A DNA stretch of 64,000 nucleotides from Anagrus nilaparvatae (taxonomy: Eukaryota > Arthropoda > Insecta > Hymenoptera > Mymaridae), in the NCBI GenBank assembly GCA_022575985.1, contig JAKSXM010000272.1:7316001-7380000 (forward strand), written 5' to 3'. The notes beneath the pieces are model-generated. The model saw only the letters and a list, made by a program, of their open reading frames with translations. It was not told the DNA's origin and did not search any database. Shown piece after piece: positions 10,859-25,800 of this stretch; within the stretch, counting starts at the first letter, position 1, and the number at the start of each line of letters is the position of its first letter. The position numbers and the translations under genes are program-made.

Positions 10859-13800
10859 CTAGAATAAAAAAGGTGATTTTATTAATAAAAAATTTTTTTT
10901 TAATTCTAAAACTTGCTGATAGTACTTACATTACTCACGCAGGTATTTTTGATTGCTTCTGCAACTGCCTTATCAGTAAGTTCACATTCTCCTAGGGCCT
11001 GAAAATTAAAGTAATTTATTTTAGTTATGAACTATAATATCAATTTTATTTATAAAATTAATATTTAATAAAATAAGTCAGATGGCCCCTCGCTCATGTG
11101 TCTTCTTAGACTACTAGGTCTTCAGAATTATATTTTTGCTCAGCAAAAATATAATCTTTAGGCGATCATCATTCATAAATATTTATTAAAAAAAAAATAT
11201 CTTGAAAATTACAAGCTATACTTACAGCAGTAACTGACGTTACGTCTTCAGTAATAGCAGGTGCTGGTGCAGGCATAGTTGGTGGTGGTTCAACAGGTAC
11301 TGCTGGTGGTGGGCTTAATGGAGCTTCATCCTCCATACTCTCTTCTGGATGAGAATCACCATTAGATAATCCATTTTCTACAACTTTTGGTTCTGAAGCT
11401 ACTGGACTTTCTTCAACTTTTGCTTCTGCAGTTTCTGGTTGCTATAAAATTTTAATATTAAAAATTAAATATTTTTTTAAACTAAAGTATCAACTTAAAA
11501 TAATTGTATTAAGCAGCATACAAAGCAATTTAGCTTTCATTCACTTTTTTTAATTTAATTTATTTTTCATTTGATTTATTTAAGATTTTTTTATTTATTT
11601 AGAGTTCAATACTTTAATCATTTGTTTAAATTTATATATGTAGTATTTTAAATACTCACGAAATTAATTTAATTATTTTCATATTTAATAATAATTATCA
11701 TGCAAAAAAATGCTCAAGATGCTTATTGATATTAATAAAATTTGGATTCTTGCTTTGAATTTAATATTTCATATTTATCATAATAAAAAATCATTTAGTG
11801 AATCATTAATTAATGTTACTTTGACAAGATATAAATGTTAATAATAATTTTTTTTAATAAAAAAAAAAATAGAACCATTTGTCATGGGATTTAGGTAATT
11901 TTAAGGAATCATCGGAGGCTAGCCAAGAACTCATGGACAACATTAAATGACAATATTTTACACCAAGCACAGTCAAAGGAAATATATTAGGAGATTTTGA
12001 TGTTATGCTGTCCGTTGTTTTCATCCAGATTTCATGATTTTATAATAAATTGTCTCTGTGACATCTAATATTCTGGTAGATTGAGCTTGAAACTTTTCTG
12101 GTTGTTACAAATTAGTCACCTATATCCAGTCTTTACAATAAAATAGTTTAATATCAAGTTTAATTAGTCCAGATGTTAAAATTATATTTAGTAAATATGA
12201 GATAAGTTAAAAAATAAAATAATTATTGGATGTTTAAGGAAAATAGGATTGTCTTTTTAATGTGGTATTTATGTCAGTAATAATTGGCAAAAAATAATAA
12301 AGAAAGAAAGCAAACGCAAAGCAACAATACAAAAGCAAATTTACAATATTTATAATGTCCAAGTTTTTTTTTGTCATTATTCCCATAACTGATTCTCATT
12401 GAGTTTCTCATAAAGAAAAAATTACATTCACAAAAGGAGTGTCAATTGTTTGGGTGCTTCAAACATTCAAGATAGCTTAAAGTAGACTTTGAAATAAATA
12501 AATTTTATTAATTTAAAAAAAATATAATTATAAATGGAAAAAATATAAAGGTATTAAATTTGGAGTGAGTGCATTAGGTTCAAATATTACATATACTTAC
12601 AGAATTTATGCAAAAAAAGTGGCCTATAACTTTCAACTAAAAGTTTATAATTTTAACAGCAATTTAAAAAAGGGAGTATTTATTTTATTAGTTGATGAGA
12701 TTATGAATAATAAAAAAGTGCAGTTTGGGAGATTATGAAACTGACCATTAGAGAAAGAAAATGAGACCAACCCAAATCAGTTAAATTAAAAATAAAGTGA
12801 TAGCGTCATTTTAAGAAATTCCATTTTGGATACTAAAGCTCAGGCAACCTACTCAAATAAACAGAAATAATTAGGGGTGAATTTTCAGCTACATTAAGCT
12901 ATTTTCAAAGTTTGAATTAAATTAACCAATCAAACAAGTACTCTTTGAAAATAAAAATAATAAATTTTAAAGCTCTTTTTAAATAATAAAAATTTTAAAT
13001 TTAGGAAATTGAAAATTTAAGAAAAAAATAATAAGCAACTGAATATAAAAATAAATTTTTGATATAATTAATAACTTACCATGATATAAATTCTTAAATA
13101 ATTAAAAATAATTAAAATAAATAAACTATTTTGGATAATTTTACTGAATCATCTCAGATTATAGCAATAAAATTTGGGAATCTTTCATTTTTGTTAATTA
13201 TTTAAGTTGTCATTGGTAAATTAATTGTTTCATTATTATAAAAGGTTTATTATTTTTTTTTTGAAACATTAATTGAAATTTGAATAAACAGTGCATTAGT
13301 TATAATTGCCCATAAATTAAAATTAAAAGCTCAACTAAAATAGAAATTAGATAAAGAAAATATTCTGTAACATGCAGGAGCAAACAATAAAGAATTAATT
13401 AATCAATTCAGTCCATCCCAAAAAAACAATTTTTTGTGTGTCAAAGTCGTCAGTCTAAGTCACCTTGTTGTCTTCGATTTTTTGTTCTGGCTCTCCATTT
13501 AAAAGCTGTTGAGGAGTTTCTAGTGCACTATCAGTGGATTCAGTTATTTTTTCTGTTTCTACAATATCGATGGAATTTGAAAGGGTTTGAATTTCTTCTT
13601 GCGTAACATCAGTAGGTGTACTTTCTGATGAAATCATTTCAGTAGCAGCAAAGTTAGCTACTCTGGAAGGTGCACTAGTTTCTGGTGGTGGTGGTGGTTG
13701 AGAATTTACATCTTCTTCTTCGACTTTAGTTTCTTCTTTTTCTTCTGTTTTTTCAGGTTCAGTTTGAGGTTCAGGTTCTGGAGCAGGAGCAGGGGTAGAA

Positions 13801-16800
13801 AACAATGCTTCTGCAATAGCATTAGCTGTTTCAACTTGTTCCTGTGCCAGCCTTAAAGGTGAAGGTTCAACTGGCGTTGGAGGGGGGCTGGAAGGGGGGC
13901 AGGATTGGCTAACCATTGTTGTTACATTTTCAGCTACCTCAACAACAGCTGGTGCGGGTTCCTCAATTTTTTCTTCTTTCTTTTCAACTGGTGTTTCTTC
14001 TTCCTTCTTTTCTACAGGCGCTGTTTCTTCTGGTTGTTTTTCTTCAGTTTTAGCCTCAACTGGTTTTTCTTCAGATTTAGCTTCGACTTCAGTTTCTGTT
14101 TTAGCTTCAGCTGGTTGTTCCTTGGGTGATTCATCTTTTGTAGCAGTGGCTTCAGTTTCTACTGTTTCTGGTGCTTCTGCAACTGGAGTAACTGGAGTTT
14201 CTGCTGTTGCTACTGCTTCGGTTTCTTCTCCACCCTGATTAAAAAAAAAAAAGAATTAAATAAGTAAACTAAAAATTGGTAATAAACTAAAATTAAAAAA
14301 AAAATATTGCGCAATTGAACTTGAAATGCGATACATTTCATGGAATTTGTTGAAGTATATATAATATTTGTAAAAAAAAAGTAATATCAATTACAATAAT
14401 AATTTTGTAGAGTATATAATTCTCAAATTACAAAATAATATTTTAAGTATATATCAATGAAACACGAAAACAATGCTTATTAACAATTATATATCAATTT
14501 TCATCTGTCTATTATTATTATTAACAAAATAGCTTCATGTTACAAAGTTTTTAAATAAATAATAATATTTGTCATTGCTTAAAAGTCATATTTAAGAAAG
14601 TCCTTCTTTCGGAAAAACACGTGTCTCTGTAGACAGATTTTTTTTTAGGGTTTGAAAAAAAAGAGACATTTTTTATTTAACGAGGGTTTTGTTGTAGAGA
14701 GATTAAGTATGATTTATAGGGGATGAACAACAATAACAGCAGAAAAAAGGGGGTGTATTATATTTTTATGAGAATTTATGTGTGTGTGTTTGGATGCTGT
14801 GTTAAAAAATACGATAATAATCGTGTCAGTGTGTCAGTAAAAAAAAAAAAAATGTCCGTTTACCCAATAGGGAGAATTTTGAGTACATGGGAAAATATTA
14901 GGATTTTTATTTTTATTTAATAATTTTAAAGTAAATTTAATGTATACGTGTATGTGGGTAAATTAATTAATGTAACAACACGCATATTTGTATAAACACA
15001 ATTAGAATAACAAATGAAGCTTTTGTGAATATATGTACATATTATATTGTGTGCAATAAATTTTCACTCGAAAACGCATATATACTTTGGATTTTATCGA
15101 TCCTTTCGAATACAAATGAAACACTCTTGCATTTTATGTGAATAAAAATACGAACAAATAAACCTTTTTGTAAAAAAAAATGGTTTATGATCTTTTTCCC
15201 CCTATTTTTTTTTTTCAATCTGTCTGAATTAAATATATTTTTAGGGTATGTTAGCCTGGTCGTTAAATTTAAAAACACATTGTTTTTATGAGTTTTAGCT
15301 AAAATTAACTGTTGGTTTGCGTTTTTTATTATTTTCGGACAAAAGGACAAAAATTTTTAAGCCTGGACTCTTTGAATTTAGTGAATCCTATATTTTATGC
15401 GGTTAGACTTAGAAAATCTATGGAAATTGAAGACTACTCTGAATTTTGGCTCCGAAAATCAGCCTAAAATAGCTTAGAATCCTTAAATTTTGAAAAAATA
15501 TTTTTGCCTTGATTTATGGATACCTGTGGTTCAAAATGCCTAAAACTATAAACTTTTTATAGCGAATCTATAAATTTAAGAAATAATCAATATTTTGAAT
15601 TTTGTGAATTTAATTAAAACATTTTTAACCCACGAAAATAATAAGGATAATAAAAATTAAATGATATTTTTAGTTTCCTTAAATAACCCGAGTAGAAATG
15701 TACAAAGATCGTATGCAACAATTTCCACCCGAGAAATAAATAAATAAATAAATATTAAAATTTATACGACGCTTAATTGAAATTCAAGAACTAAAGTTGA
15801 TATCTCTAGTTAAATATGCAAAACTTTTTACAAAGATAAATTGTTCAAGCTTTATAAAACACCATGAAAAAGGCAAAAATTTAGATCATACGCGTAATAA
15901 TAAAGCTATTTTATATTTTTGGAAAATATCCAAATTCATGTCAGTAGGTTTTACAATTTTCATCTCTAAATACGTAACTTTTTTTATATAATTTTTAATT
16001 ATAATTAAAAAAAAAAAGCATAAATAACAATTTTTTTCTTTAATTAAAAATAAACTTGAGCCATTTTTTTCTCTTATCTGCTGCGCATTAATTTATATAA
16101 AAAACTTTAATAAGTCTTTTTCTCTAACTCTTTTTTATGAATATATAAATAAAAGAAAACAAAACAAAAACAACTAAAATAAAAAACAGAGCACGAGAGT
16201 TTTTGTTTTCTGGGTACATGGAGATAGAAAAATTTTCTTTTATTCCTGGGTACCTTAAAAATGACTAAATCTAGGTTAAAGTAAAATAAAAATTATCATT
16301 TCAATTGCTGCATGTTTTTTATTTAAAAAAATAGGTAAAACTCGAATAAGGAAAAAAAAATAGGAGGTTGTGTAGAGAATAAAAATTAGTAAATAAATAT
16401 TTTGATGTTAGTTAAAAAAGCTTTTACGTTAATTCGAAATATAAATAACAACAAACACAAATCACTTTAAAATACACAAATTCGAACCCTTGGATTGGGG
16501 AAAATACTTATCTGATTAGTTTTATTTTAATTCTACAAAAGGGTTAATTTCAAATAAATGCAAATATTAGACTGGTCGTTAGTTTAAAAATTTGATTGTT
16601 TTTAGGTGGTTTCGGTGCCAAAAATTTCTATTTCTCAAATTAAACAAATATTTTTGCCTAAAAATTGGCAAAATTCTAAATTTTAAGGATCTAATTTTTT
16701 TTCCAGACCCAAATTTCGCAAAAACAAAAATCAAATTTTCAAAATAACGCCCAATTTATATACCCAAAAAGCTTTCTAACCACAAAATAAAATACCCTGT

Positions 16801-19800
16801 CTAAAATTGTCAAATAACGACCTTAAAAGGCAAAAAAAATCAACAAATTATATCAAAATTTTAATGCAATTCCGAAACGAAAAGAATAACTTTAGTTAAA
16901 AATAAAAGAAAATAAAAATAAAAGATTTTCTCAGTGTATAAAATTAACCATAGTTATTTTATTTTAAGATGAAAAAAATAAACAAGTTTTATTCTATTTA
17001 TAAAATAGAATTGTATATTTATAGTTTTTTGTACGAAATAAAACTAAAAGGCGAATATTTCGATTAGAGAAATAAATTATTTGTTAAATTATTTTAGGCG
17101 TCATATTATGAAAAAAAAATGACATGTATTATCTAATTATCATTAATTGTATTTGAATTAAATACTAATTTAGGTAGTTCCAAACCATGCAAGAAAAATA
17201 AAAAACCATGTCATTTTGCTTAATAGTAAGAAATACCGATTCGTCCTCTTTATTCGTTGGAATGTTAGCATTAAAACCCAAAATAGGAATCGCAGCTAAA
17301 ATTCTTCTAGTACCATAAGTCAAGAGCTCGGCCATTCTCCAAGCTCCTGAATTAAATGTCCGTCCTACCTTCAGTACGGACTCCATCCTCTAATAAAAAA
17401 TTTTGCACACACAGAATTAACCAACTAACACTAAAAAACACAAACGCACTTCAATTCACAACAGTTCTCTATTAAGACTGATCAAATCTTAGACTCAAAG
17501 ATCGTTGTAGCTTACCGGTGTCTTTATATAGACGGACCAATAGAGATGGTTATATATCGGTCGTCCTACACGCGCGTACTTTTGGCGCTCGTGCGTGGAA
17601 CTTTATAACGTTACGGAATTTATTCGACGTTAAAATTGAAAAACGATACTGCTAAAGAAATCTATACATAATAAAGGCGTGGATAAGAATGTTGATTGAG
17701 TAGGTGAGACCGGAAGATGCCTGCATATCCTTTTTAAGTCGAAAACTTTCATTGCTATGGGACACCCTGACAATTATCCATTTTTTTACTGTTCTTGGTT
17801 ATATCAGAAATAGCTTTTGAATAATATTATTGATCTACTTAAATAAACTATAGCCCATCTAATTCTAGCCCATTTAAACCCAAAATTTTTAAATTTCATT
17901 AGATTTAAATTTCTTTGAATAATTATAAAAAGTTCGAGAAATAGTTTCATAAATACTAGGGGTGCGCCGAGGGGTGCCCTACCTAAGCATTTAGATTTTT
18001 TGGAAATTAGCTGCAAAAATATTTCATTCAGTTTTTCGTGAAGTTCTTTTCAAAAAATTTCCGGACCTTATCCAAAACTTGATCCAGCCCAACTAAAAAA
18101 AGCCCAAGCTTTTGAGTACCTGAGCCGAAATTTCTAATAATCGCACACCCCTAGTTAATATTTTTTTTGATAATTTTTCTAAATGTAATTTTACGTATAC
18201 TTTGAAGACAAATAAAACATAATTTTAATGAAATTTGAAAAAACCCTTTCTTAAAAAGCTCGAATCTATATGAAAAAATAGCATAAATTTTTGAACTAAA
18301 AACGCTCGTTGTTCTAAAACTTGAAGACTAAATTTTTAATAAGAAAAGATAATTATTTTTGAAAACAATAGCCACCGAGTGTTTGTTTCAATTTCCGTGA
18401 AATAATTTGATTTTTTCCTTTAGCAAAAAAATACATTAGTGCGAAATACCTGAATATTCTTTTTCTTTTATTCTATTGTTTCATTAAGTTAAAATCACGA
18501 AGACTTACATAATAGAATTTTTGCAAACATAACCTTTTTTTTTGGTTGGTTATTCTATTTTTTTTTTTTAGAAAAAAAGACTTTTTGGTATAATTAAATT
18601 TATAAATGAAAATTTTTCAAAAGAACGCAAAAAACTATTAATAATTTATTTTTTTTTTCTCAAAGAAATTTTTTAATTGAAATATTTAATTAATTTTTTT
18701 TTTTTTGAATAAAATTTTATCAAAGAAAAATCACTCACTTTGTAATTACGTAAAAAAGAAAGAAAAGATAGTTAAATAAATTATCTTGTCTCTCCTTCAT
18801 CCATTATTAATAGTCGGGTTAGAGCAGCATAAAATTTGCCCAAAAAAATCATTAATTTTCATTAAAAAATAACTCAAACCAATAAATTACACATTTTTAT
18901 CAAAAAAAATAATTATTTAATAACATCCTTAACATTCTGTCATCTCTCTCAGAGCAAAATAATTCATGTGTGTGTGTGTCATCGATTTTATATGATTATA
19001 TATCAGAGGATATATCGTAAAAAAATAATAAAGAGTTTCTTTGATACATAAAAAAAATGTCCTTTTTTTTTATTCAACATGTTTAATGTTTTTTATGTAC
19101 TTTTATTTTTGGATATTTGCCAGGAGGCATTTTTTAAATTCAATTTTAAAGAGAGGGTTTTTTATATTTTTTATAGTGTGTACTCTATGTCAAAAGATAT
19201 ATATTTTTATATATTAATGTGTCCGTTAGATTTTAAAAATATTTTAAAATGTCAAAACTGAATTTTTTGAAATTTATTTAAGCTTTTTATCGACAAATAA
19301 TGCATGAAAATGGAAATTGCACTCTTTCGGTTAAAAAATTTTTTTATGGGCAATAAAATTTATTTTAGTAAAAGCAATCTATTTTTCGACTCAAAATTTA
19401 ACTGATATTGGACCCGAATGATTTGTTCAATAAAAAAGCCTCTATAAAAAATTGCCAATCTAATATACAGTAAAATAAATGTTGTTTTCTTATTGCGCAT
19501 AATTTTTTTTAAAAAACGACGAGAATAAAAAAAGGAGAAAGAAACGCAGTACCACAGCTGCACTTGACATTCTTATAGGTGAATCTCTTTGTTATTGTAA
19601 TATGATTTTATACGAGACATCATATTATTATATAAATTAAAATTGTTCAATATTATTATGATAATAATACACCCGCATTATTTATTACGAATGTTTTAAA
19701 AAATGTCATTATTCGTTTTAGTCTCACGTTCATTTAACTAAATATTTTTATATCTCATTGCATTTTAGTATTGTTATTAAATTTTATGTACTTTGACTTT

Positions 19801-22800
19801 ATTCTAGACTTTTTTATTTTAAATTTATTAAGTAGTTTATTATCTTCCATAATCCAATTTATGGGCCAAAAATTAATATTCTTACTTTCGAGATGAACTG
19901 TTTTTCGTTTATTAATGATGTTATGAAGATGAAAATATACGAAGAAAATAAATTAGAGATCAATTATAAACCAATTTATACCAATTTTAAAATTTTAAGC
20001 CAAAAATTGACTTTTTTGAAAAAAATTTAATGCTCGCTATAAAAGCCAATTATTACCAAATGAATATCAGATGATTTCTGTTTGCAAAATTTTAAGATGA
20101 ACTTAATTTTTAAAAGATAGTTTTAAGCACAAAATTTTTTTAAAATCAGGAAATTGAAAACCAAAATTAAAACATATTTTGAAGCACAATAAAATTTTTT
20201 AACATTTAAATCAAGCACATTTAGTCTGAAAGTATTTAATTCATCTGTTCAACTTCTGTTAAAAAAATTTTGTTATAATTTTATTATCCTTTTATTCTCC
20301 TAATTTCCTAGTGTTGAAAAATTTTTTTTGAAGATTATTAATTATACGATAATTTCGTAAATTTTAAGAATTAGTATTTTACAGTAAATTTTCTTTTATT
20401 TATGATTTTAGAAACCTGAACTCATTTAGGTCCCTATTTTAAGAAACCATATTTTACTAACCAATATAAAATTTTTTATTTTTCAATTTTTTTCACATCA
20501 AATTATAATGAATTCGTCACGTTTAAGCTTTGCAAATTCAATCACCATCCAGAAAAAAATCCAAAAAATAACTGCCAACCTAATATACCTTCAAATTTCA
20601 ATAAAACTGCATATAAATTATAATTGCATACTAATTGAAAAAAAAAATTTTTTAGTCAAATAAACACTTCAAAAAAGAAAAGTGAACAAACATCCCCTTT
20701 TTTCCCTTTTTTAAAAAATCCACATAAAAGAAATGTCTCTTTTATAATAAAAAAAAGAAAAAAATTATAATCCCTTAGAAAATTTTTTTTTCATATAAAG
20801 TGGCTACTATAATAAGTATATATGAAATTTTTTTATAATAAAAAAATATAAAAAGAAGCAGTCCTGTTTATTTAGCTTTAACTTAACTTTAAAAAGAAAA
20901 AATATTAATATTGTATACAAATTTTCCTCGCTTTTACATTAAAAAAGAGAGCAGAAAAAAAGGAAACTTTTTAAGTTTAAGTGGAGCACAACTTATATAT
21001 GAACTGCAGCACACACCCTTAAAACTGATACTAACTTTGTAAAAAGGATTACATTTTTTTTCTATAAATTGTTCATTTTTTTTTATGTCAATGAGTTGAT
21101 AAGAAGCTTTATTTTTACTTCTGTATTAAATGAGTGTAAAAAATTAAATTTTTCTGAGAAGGCATATCGTGACAATGAATCATCCAAAAAAATGATAAAA
21201 ATAATTGTCCAGTCGTCAGTTATAGAAAGAGAAAATGAAATAATTATTTAACGAGATACAAAAATTCTTTTTTTTTTGTTCAATTGAAAGAGTGAGGGTG
21301 GTGTGTATTATTATATGCGCCCTGATGTACAAAATTTCGAACTCTGACGGTTACCATAGCAACGTGTATATAAATGAGAGAGAAATGTATTTCTTCTTTC
21401 TTCTTCTCTGTAACAGCTCGATAACTAGAGAGACGACGCCCAAATCCGCCAGGGTTTTCTGTATTTTCTCTCTCATTTTTTTTTTTATACAAAAACCTAC
21501 ATTTTTCTTGACAATGAGAATTTATAATAGTATCAACCACAAAAAAAAGATTTTTTTTTTTTCGTTGAAAGATAACAAGATTTTATTAGTAAAACCAAAA
21601 ATTATTTTACACTTTTTACTGATATAAAAAATCAAAAGGTACAAATTGAATTTGTCAAAGCTAAAAAAAAGTATTTTCTTTTCGATTGACAGATTATTGT
21701 CAGTAAAAAAAAAAAATAACGAAAAAATATTTAACTGAACGTTGATAAGAAAATCAGATTCCCATCTGTTAAAATTAGAGATTTGATATAGGAAAGCAAA
21801 TAGTAAAACCACAGAGGTAATATTTTCGTTAATCCTTAAGTCAAAGACATTCGGTTAAAGAGTACAAAAGGGAAGAAGATGATATTATCCCTTTTGAGAT
21901 GTTCAACAGTTTTTGGCATTTAACCAGAAACAAACTGATTAGTTTGTAATTTTATTTTCAATTGTTGTATCAAAAATATCCTTTTGTATTCTGAACATGT
22001 CATGTCAAACTGGAAATTCGATGTGTCTTTGAATAAAGATTTACATCCAGACATGAATCCCCCTTTTTCGCATTCTAATCTTCTTAAAAAAAAAAAAATC
22101 GTTCTATATTAGACTGCTGGTTATTTAGAAATTTTTTATAAAATTTGAAATTGATTTTTTATTATCTCATCTTAGCAAATAAGTGACATAAATTTTTTTA
22201 TGTTTTTTCGACATACTTTAATCAAGATTTTGAACGTCCAGTTTTTATTGCAAGTACTTATGTGTGTTTTCGAGTAAATTTAACTATCGTTCGTATCCGC
22301 CCAGCAGTAAAATTTTAAGATAATTGTATCTTATGAAATTGTTCATGGAATAATCAAATAGAAGATGAATATAAATTATGCGAACAAACCTTTTTCCCTA
22401 AATTAAACTTATGAATATCCCCGAGAATATTTCCTTTGCTATTATTGACTTCTGTTACCAGTAAATTAAATTTTTTTATCTAACTATACCCAAAAAAATG
22501 TTTTACTCATTTTGTGGATTTTATGAATCAGGTAACTTCTGCTCGAGGAATTGGGCATAATTAATTTCTTTTTAATTTTCCTATATTTAATGGGATATAC
22601 ATTTCAGTTTATAAACTGAAATTCCCAAAATGACCATTTTTGAAACCTCATAAGTCAATGCTTCATCTTATTTTGACTTCTAAACGTTAAAAAACTTACT
22701 TGATATACAATCAGATTATGAGAATTTTCATTTAAAAAAACAAAAGAAAAGAAAAAAAATTTACAGTTAGGTTAGTTTTTTCATATATTTATCGATCATT

Positions 22801-25800
22801 GTGTATCGATAATAACAATAAATAATAAAATATAATCGACAAGACAAAAAAAAAACAAAACAGAAAAATAAAGAAGATAAGAAAGCATAATAAAAATCGT
22901 GACTTAAAAAAAAAAGTAAGAAAAAACAAGACAGTAGTATTGAAAAAAGAAAACGTGTTTATTTTTTCTTCCTCTCAATATTTTCTGTATGACTCATTAA
23001 AATATTATTTTTCATTAATTATAAAATTCATTTTTTATCAGTCTGAAACTAAAAAGTAAATATTGATTAAGCGTTAGCGCCTGATTACCTAAGTTTAAAT
23101 AAGTAAATCCTTTTTGTATAAAAAGTTTATATAAAAAAAAATGTCGTAAAAAACTGTAACAATAAAAAAGTATTAAACTCTTAAATTGATGACGACAAAA
23201 TTATAAAAAAAGAGTAATAAATTTTCTCTCCATTTACAAATGGATATTAAAGTTACAACATTGTAATTCAATCGAAGTTAATCGATAATACAATAAAAAA
23301 AATTTTTTTTTATTAGTTATTTACAGTCATGGAAATAATAATAATAATTAATCTGAGAAAATTTTATATTACGTACACTTTAATTGATTTTCATTATTTA
23401 ATTGATTTAGTTTCATTTCTATAACTTTTTTCTTTTTTTTAATGATTTTCCCGTTATTTTATTAGAATTGTAATATGCTTTGAGCAAAATCGTTTTTCTA
23501 AACAATTTAGCATCTTAAAATTAATTTAAAAAAAAAGGGCCTTCAATGACCCGACATACCCTTCTAGAACACAGATACCGAAAAATGTTAAATGTGTCAA
23601 ACACCGAATAAAAATCCCGATTGAGAAGACCAAAATTTTGGGTATAATTAGGTATTATGTGAATAAAAATTTTTTTAAAGTTACTCAAGCAAAAAGTATA
23701 ACATAAAAGCATTAAAATTTCTGGATTCTATGGGCAAGATTCTAAAAATTCTAGTAAACTCTGACTAGATTTCCGAATTTCTTGGAAGTTATACCAAAGC
23801 TTCTTTTTCAGAAAAATTAAAAAAAATTCATTGTTTTTGTGCAGCAATTTTGTAATTCTGCACAAGACGATACCTTAATTTTGTTTACTCTAACTCAAAT
23901 AAACAAAAATGCAATATAAATAACAGTAATCAATGAGGCATTTAATATCTCACGAGGCGTTAACTTCGATAAGAGATTAAGTCAATTTAAAAGAATTTCA
24001 CGATAAAGAGTTTGTCATAATAAAAATTAAATCGCAAGAAGAAAAAATAATTTCAATTTTTCGACATAAAATGACTGAAACGAAATTAATCATGAATTTA
24101 TCATACATGCACATTTTTGCAATCTCGAAGTCAATTTATATCGATGAACGTGACTTTAGTCACTTTACTTTATGATATATTTTAAAGAAATTTTTTTAAA
24201 AATAATATATTCAAGTCAGATTAAAAAAAAAAAATATATAATATAAAAAAAAAGTCAGAAAATGCAAATTATACGACGTATCCGGTCCGTCGGTTTCCGG
24301 GAATGTTGTGTGTTAAAAAAGTAAAATAAAAAATGAAATATGCGTAAAAATGTCCTGTTTTGCATGATAATATTCCTTTTTTTCGCTAAAACCCCATTTC
24401 AGAGTAAATTTTCAGTCGAGTGCAAAAAGAAAGAACCAACCGAAACTCATTGAAGAGTGGAAAAATAAGACAATACCAAAATAAAAAAATTATTAATTTA
24501 AGTTTAATGACATTTTTTAAAAATATTACAAGCAAGCTTGAGATTATTAAACAAGGCAAAAAGAATACATAAAAAGAGTCATGGGAAGACTTAATTAATA
24601 AGTGAGTTTAAATATGCTATTTTTTTATTATTTCAAAAGAGTGACTTTCTTTTATTATTATTATTATACTCTTCTCATCTCTTAACATGCAAAAAAAGCA
24701 TAAAAATAATAATGAATTATGATAGAAAATGTTAAAAGACGTAAATTTATTATTATATTAACGGTTTTTTTTTTTTATTATACCATTTTTATTTTTGTTG
24801 TAAAAAAATGAGAAGATACCATAAAAAAAAAATTATGGTTTAAAAGCTCCTCTATTGTTTATTAGTGTGAGTGAGTAAGAAGAAAAGTCATATATAGAAA
24901 AGAATTATGTTATATTAAAAAAAAAAAAATTCTGTTCTGTTTTTGTCTTTAATTTTTTATGATAATCTTTTTTAAACATCTCTTTAAAGTAAAGGGGAGA
25001 ATTCATAAATTTATATGGGTTGGTGTATGAGTTTTTAAATATTTTTATGGTTTTAGATTGTGTGTACCAGCTAAGAATAAAGTCATTGAATTTTAGCTTG
25101 ATTTTAGTCATATTACCAATGAAATGAATCAATTGAATCTATAGATGGAACTAAGAGATTGCTGTTTCGCCCAAAATTGGTTCAATAGAGTGACCAATAT
25201 AATTTTAAAGAAACCAGAGTAGCTTAAGGTCTTACGTACGTCCGAATTAAAATGCAAAAAAAAAGCTAAAACTTGGAGAAAGTGAAGTAAATATAATTTA
25301 ATTTTACACGTATTTTTTTTTTTTATAATTGACCGCACAGTTTTTGAGTAAATAAATAAACAAACAAAAAATTAACACAGGCTCTTATGGGGAATTTAAA
25401 AAAATGAAAAAAAAGCATTTAAAATACAAAACTTAGATATTTTTTTTTATGAGTTGATAAATAATGTCCTAATAAATAAAAAGAGACCTTAAAATTTACA
25501 ATCGACCGTCATTTTTTATGGTTTTACTTTAAAAAATGTTAAAAAATGAACGTTTATTCTGCTATTGAGGTAGAGTCATTTATTATATTTTTTATATTTT
25601 TTTATTTATTTGTAAATAATTAAATAATATTGTTTAAATAATAAATAATTTATTTAATGCCAAAATTAAGTTAATAAAATTCATTTTTAAGCTTTGAATA
25701 GTAATAATTAAGTAATATTGAAAAAACTTTTTTATTTATTTGAAGTTGCAATCCTTACTTTTATATGTGTGTAAGACAAAGATGCCGATAGGTAAAATTC

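Noticed and set aside
13905..14129. Plus-strand frame of 74 codons rich in Phe/Trp/Ser
   Set aside because: It is the antisense shadow of Akap200 coding exon 4; the Phe-rich composition reflects complement of Glu/Lys codons.
21280..21812. Several overlapping frames of 86-111 codons on both strands
   Set aside because: Composition is Phe/Lys/Ile low-complexity from A/T runs, and no splice or homology signal supports coding.
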